This document shows, one piece after another, positions 62,091 through 64,000 of a DNA stretch of 64,000 bases (its first letter is position 1; each line of letters starts with the position of its first letter). Position numbers and translations under genes: made by a program. This DNA comes from Algoriphagus sp. AK58. GTDB lineage: Bacteria > Bacteroidota > Bacteroidia > Cytophagales > Cyclobacteriaceae. The notes under the pieces are model-generated. The model searched no databases. It was not told where the DNA came from and saw only the letters and a program-made list of their open reading frames with translations. The DNA lies in assembly GCF_014324365.1 (NCBI RefSeq), contig NZ_QEIG01000018.1, positions 177,788 through 241,787 on the forward strand, given 5' to 3'.

Positions 62091-63324
62091 CCAACTTCAC
62101 CAATTGGCCTTTTTGTAAGACATATTTTACCTTTCCTTTTAGCTTTTGACCAAACCAAGGATGATTTGAAGAGAGAGATTTATTCGTTTTCTCATTATAT
62201 ATCCAAGATTCAGATGGATCAAAAATCGTCCATGAATTGATAGGCAAACCAATAATAGCTGAAGGCCCTGAAGTGATTTTTTCAATCAAAAAAGGCCACC
62301 CCAACTCATCGGATAAAGCAACCATCGCCGGAAGAAAGGTCTGCAATCCTGACATTCCAAAAGCGGCTAGATCAAACTCAGCAAATTTAGAATCAAAATC
62401 CTGTGGCTGATGGTTGGAAACTATGGCATCAATAGTACCGTCTTTTAGACCTTCAATCAAAGCAGTTCTATCCACAATTCCCCTGAAAGGAGGTTTAACT
62501 TTCAAGTTAGAATCAAAAGAGGTCAAGTCCTGATCACTAAATATCAATTGGTAAATAGAAACATCCGCAGTAACAGCAAGCCCTTCTTTTTTTGCTTGCC
62601 TGATCATTTCTACCCCTTTTGCTGTACTCAATGTTTGAAAATGAACTCTCCCTCCGGTGTACCGTATGATTTCTAAATTTTTTTGAATAGCCACATCTTC
62701 TGCAAGATTAGGAATACCTTTCATTCCCAGCTTAGTGGATACCTCTCCTTCGTGCATTTGACCAAAGATCCCTAAAAGCGGATCATAGGCATGATCAAAC
62801 AAAATCCCGTTAAACCTTTGTAAATACTGAAGAATTTTCATGTAACGATCAGAATTAAACAAGGGCTTAACCCCATCGCCGAAAATCCTAAGACCTGACT
62901 GATAATGCATATCAAGCATCTCTGTCAAATCTTCACCTTCAGTTTTCTTCGTCACTGCCCCCATGACAATAAATTCTGGCAAAAATTCGCTGGATTTACT
63001 TTTAACAAACTCAACTTCATTTTTGGATTGTATGACGGGTTCCGTATTAGGCATTATTACCGCCTTAGAAAACCCACTTACCAAGAGTGAATCAGCAAGC
63101 GATTCTATAGATTCCCGATACTCTTGCCCAGGTTCCCCTAATCCACACCTTAAGTCAATCCAGCCCTCACTTCCCAACATGTGCGAACAGTCAACCACTT
63201 TTTCATAATGATTAAAATCCTCATTTTCTACAAGTTTTAATTGATTCCCTACAATACAATAATCCGTTGGAGGGAGAATGTTTCTGTCTTGGATCAATTG
63301 AAGATTTTGAAGTAGGATGGCCAT
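62083..63324 (-). CDS. Dihydroorotase homologue lacking the metal ligands (probably inactive)
   Basis: A 413-residue amidohydrolase of the PyrC/dihydroorotase family. Fold markers are kept: GLGEPGQEYRESIESLADS, VIMPNTEPVIQSKNEVEF, LFDHAYDPLLGIFGQMHEGE, KGIPNLAEDVAIQKNLEIIR. The key residues are altered. The HxH of DLHVHLREPG reads RCG (DLRCGLGEPG), the HH pair of the VTAEVTPHH-type motif reads YQ, and the aspartate of TDHAPH reads N (SNHQPQ). It resembles the inactive PyrC' partners of aspartate transcarbamoylase; no pyrB is adjacent. Confidence 0.85.
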   Translation of the reverse strand: MAILLQNLQLIQDRNILPPTDYCIVGNQLKLVENEDFNHYEKVVDCSHMLGSEGWIDLRCGLGEPGQEYRESIESLADSLLVSGFSKAVIMPNTEPVIQSKNEVEFVKSKSSEFLPEFIVMGAVTKKTEGEDLTEMLDMHYQSGLRIFGDGVKPLFNSDRYMKILQYLQRFNGILFDHAYDPLLGIFGQMHEGEVSTKLGMKGIPNLAEDVAIQKNLEIIRYTGGRVHFQTLSTAKGVEMIRQAKKEGLAVTADVSIYQLIFSDQDLTSFDSNLKVKPPFRGIVDRTALIEGLKDGTIDAIVSNHQPQDFDSKFAEFDLAAFGMSGLQTFLPAMVALSDELGWPFLIEKITSGPSAIIGLPINSWTIFDPSESWIYNEKTNKSLSSNHPWFGQKLKGKVKYVLQKGQLVKLDD

Positions 63325-63598
63325 TCCGATTTTATTTGGTGCAAAACTGCAATAATATTCTTTAAAAAGAAAAATGAGAATTGAAATGAAGGCAAACCTA
63401 GGAGCTTTTAAAAATCGATGGTTAGAAAGATACTTATGAAATCAAAATCCCATTAGAAACCCCTCCTTAAATTTTGGTTTGCAAAGATTAACAGTGCGAT
63501 TACAAGATAACCTATCAAAAGTTGGCAGAAGAAAGAGATTCTACTCCAAGGGTCGCCATAATTAAAATAAACCTTAAATACACCTCTTTAGGTAAACG
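63325..63598. other. Intergenic region between the dihydroorotase homologue and 5S rRNA
   Basis: About 274 bases with no gene or clear promoter. It contains several A/T tracts. The rRNA terminator follows at 63599. Confidence 0.5.
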
Positions 63599-63631
63599 AA
63601 AAAAGCCTTCAGAGATTAGCTGAAGGCTTTG
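63599..63631 (-). terminator. Terminator of the rRNA operon
   Basis: The minus strand has AGCCTTCAG, CTAATCT, CTGAAGGCT and six T, just after 5S rRNA. Confidence 0.88.
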
Positions 63632-63637
63632 AATAAT

Positions 63638-63746
63638 GTGGCGGCGACCTACTCTCCCGGGAGTAACCCCAGTACCATCGGCGCTGCAGGGCTTAACTTC
63701 TCTGTTCGGGATGGGAAGAGGTGGGACCCCTGCGCTAGGCCGCCTA
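63638..63746 (-). rRNA. rrf: 5S ribosomal RNA
   Basis: The minus strand reads GGCGGCCTAGCGCAGGGGTC, then CCCATCCCGAACAGAGAAGT and ends GGTCGCCGCC. These are conserved 5S helices. The 3' and 5' ends are set by eye and may be off by a few bases. Confidence 0.95.
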
Positions 63747-63874
63747 AATCTTGCAAGACTTTTAGAGTCAAGAATCAAGAGATCAGACTTTTATGCTGTC
63801 TTGTTTCTCGCTTCTAGCGTCTTGTATCTAATATCTTATGTCTTTAACATATCTGGTAGAAACTGTAACAATCC
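63747..63874 (-). other. 23S-5S spacer
   Basis: About 128 bases without a tRNA. It has A/T-rich sequence with repeated CTTGT/CTTGA motifs (TCTTGTTTCTCG, CGTCTTGTATCT). Similar motifs lie at 27085-27155 upstream of rarA. Confidence 0.45.
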
Positions 63875-64000
63875 GTAGGTAAGCTTTCGGGCAATTAGTA
63901 CTGCTCAGCTATGCCATTGCTGACTTTACACCTGCAGCCTATCAACGTCATCGTCTCTGACGGCCCTATATGGAAGTCTCATCTTGAGGGGAGTTTCGCA
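63875..64000 (-). rRNA. rrl: 23S ribosomal RNA, 3' end (partial)
   Basis: The minus strand contains GACGTTGATAGGCTGCAGGT, TAAAGTCAGCAATGGCATAG and CTGAGCAGTACTAATTGCCC, the conserved 3' end of 23S rRNA. It continues beyond the window. Confidence 0.93.

Noticed and set aside
63515..63878. ORFs over the 5S rRNA on both strands
   Set aside because: They cover the conserved 5S sequence and are not protein genes.

Overview
The window looks like chromosome of a Bacteroidota bacterium, most probably order Cytophagales, family Cyclobacteriaceae (Algoriphagus-like). The evidence is the rpmB-rpmG-DUF4295-ftsY cluster, type B ribosomal protein L31, the alternative GlmU-type protein, DUF4199, DUF4293, DUF5522 and DUF2721 proteins, a TPR histidine kinase with a LytTR regulator, many small outer-membrane beta-barrels, and promoters with the Bacteroidota -7 box TAnnTTTG. 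The assignment rests on recognising families, not on a search. Gene density is high. Most genes are housekeeping genes, with a few accessory islands.

Layout. 1-2.8 kb: tail of a BNR-repeat protein, a beta-barrel, a lone receiver domain and a sodium:neurotransmitter-type symporter. 2.8-9.5 kb: a tightly packed minus-strand operon (GlmU-like, DNA polymerase III delta', aspartic/zinc protease, RimK ligase, hemC, lipoprotein cyclophilin, RmlD-like reductase) behind rpmE2. 9.6-16.6 kb: carboxypeptidase-like protein, ArsR regulator with a palindromic operator, YjjG-type nucleotidase, two barrels, pruA, a DUF4221-like lipoprotein between two copies of a complex inverted repeat, and a MazF-type toxin-antitoxin pair. 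16.8-28.4 kb: fabG, lpdA, ECF sigma and anti-sigma, DUF2721, a two-component system, a phosphodiesterase, threonine aldolase, a three-gene toxin-antitoxin cluster and rarA.

28.5-29.7 kb is the most unusual part. It is a minus-strand tRNA-Val array with two intact tRNA-Val(UAC) genes and four decayed tRNA-like copies. Two 82-residue GIY-YIG nuclease genes are inserted so that each stop codon lies in or beside the 5' end of the next tRNA-like sequence, and each tRNA or tRNA-like copy that precedes or follows a nuclease gene is followed by a near-identical terminator. The repeat period is 363 bases.

29.7-45.8 kb: TonB-dependent receptor and M1 peptidase (divergent), a gamma-family PLP enzyme, DUF4293, truA, an ABC exporter, small envelope proteins, hemE, a MOSC protein, dnaK and a GroES-like protein. 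45.8-54.1 kb: small secreted protein, porin plus ammonium transporter, hemB, a second porin, a HAD phosphatase and an ornithine aminotransferase with a cysteine-rich insert. 54.1-58.3 kb: DUF5522, rpmB, rpmG, DUF4295 and ftsY, then an SPFH / paired membrane protein / Arc-like operon. 58.3-64 kb: a methyltransferase, two glycosyltransferases, two DUF4199 proteins and a dihydroorotase homologue without its metal ligands, then the 3' end of an rRNA operon (5S and partial 23S, minus strand).

Links between genes: hemC, hemB and hemE are three steps of tetrapyrrole synthesis at separate loci. pruA and rocD both use glutamate semialdehyde. truA, rpmB, rpmG, rpmE2, the tRNAs and the rRNA make translation a strong theme.
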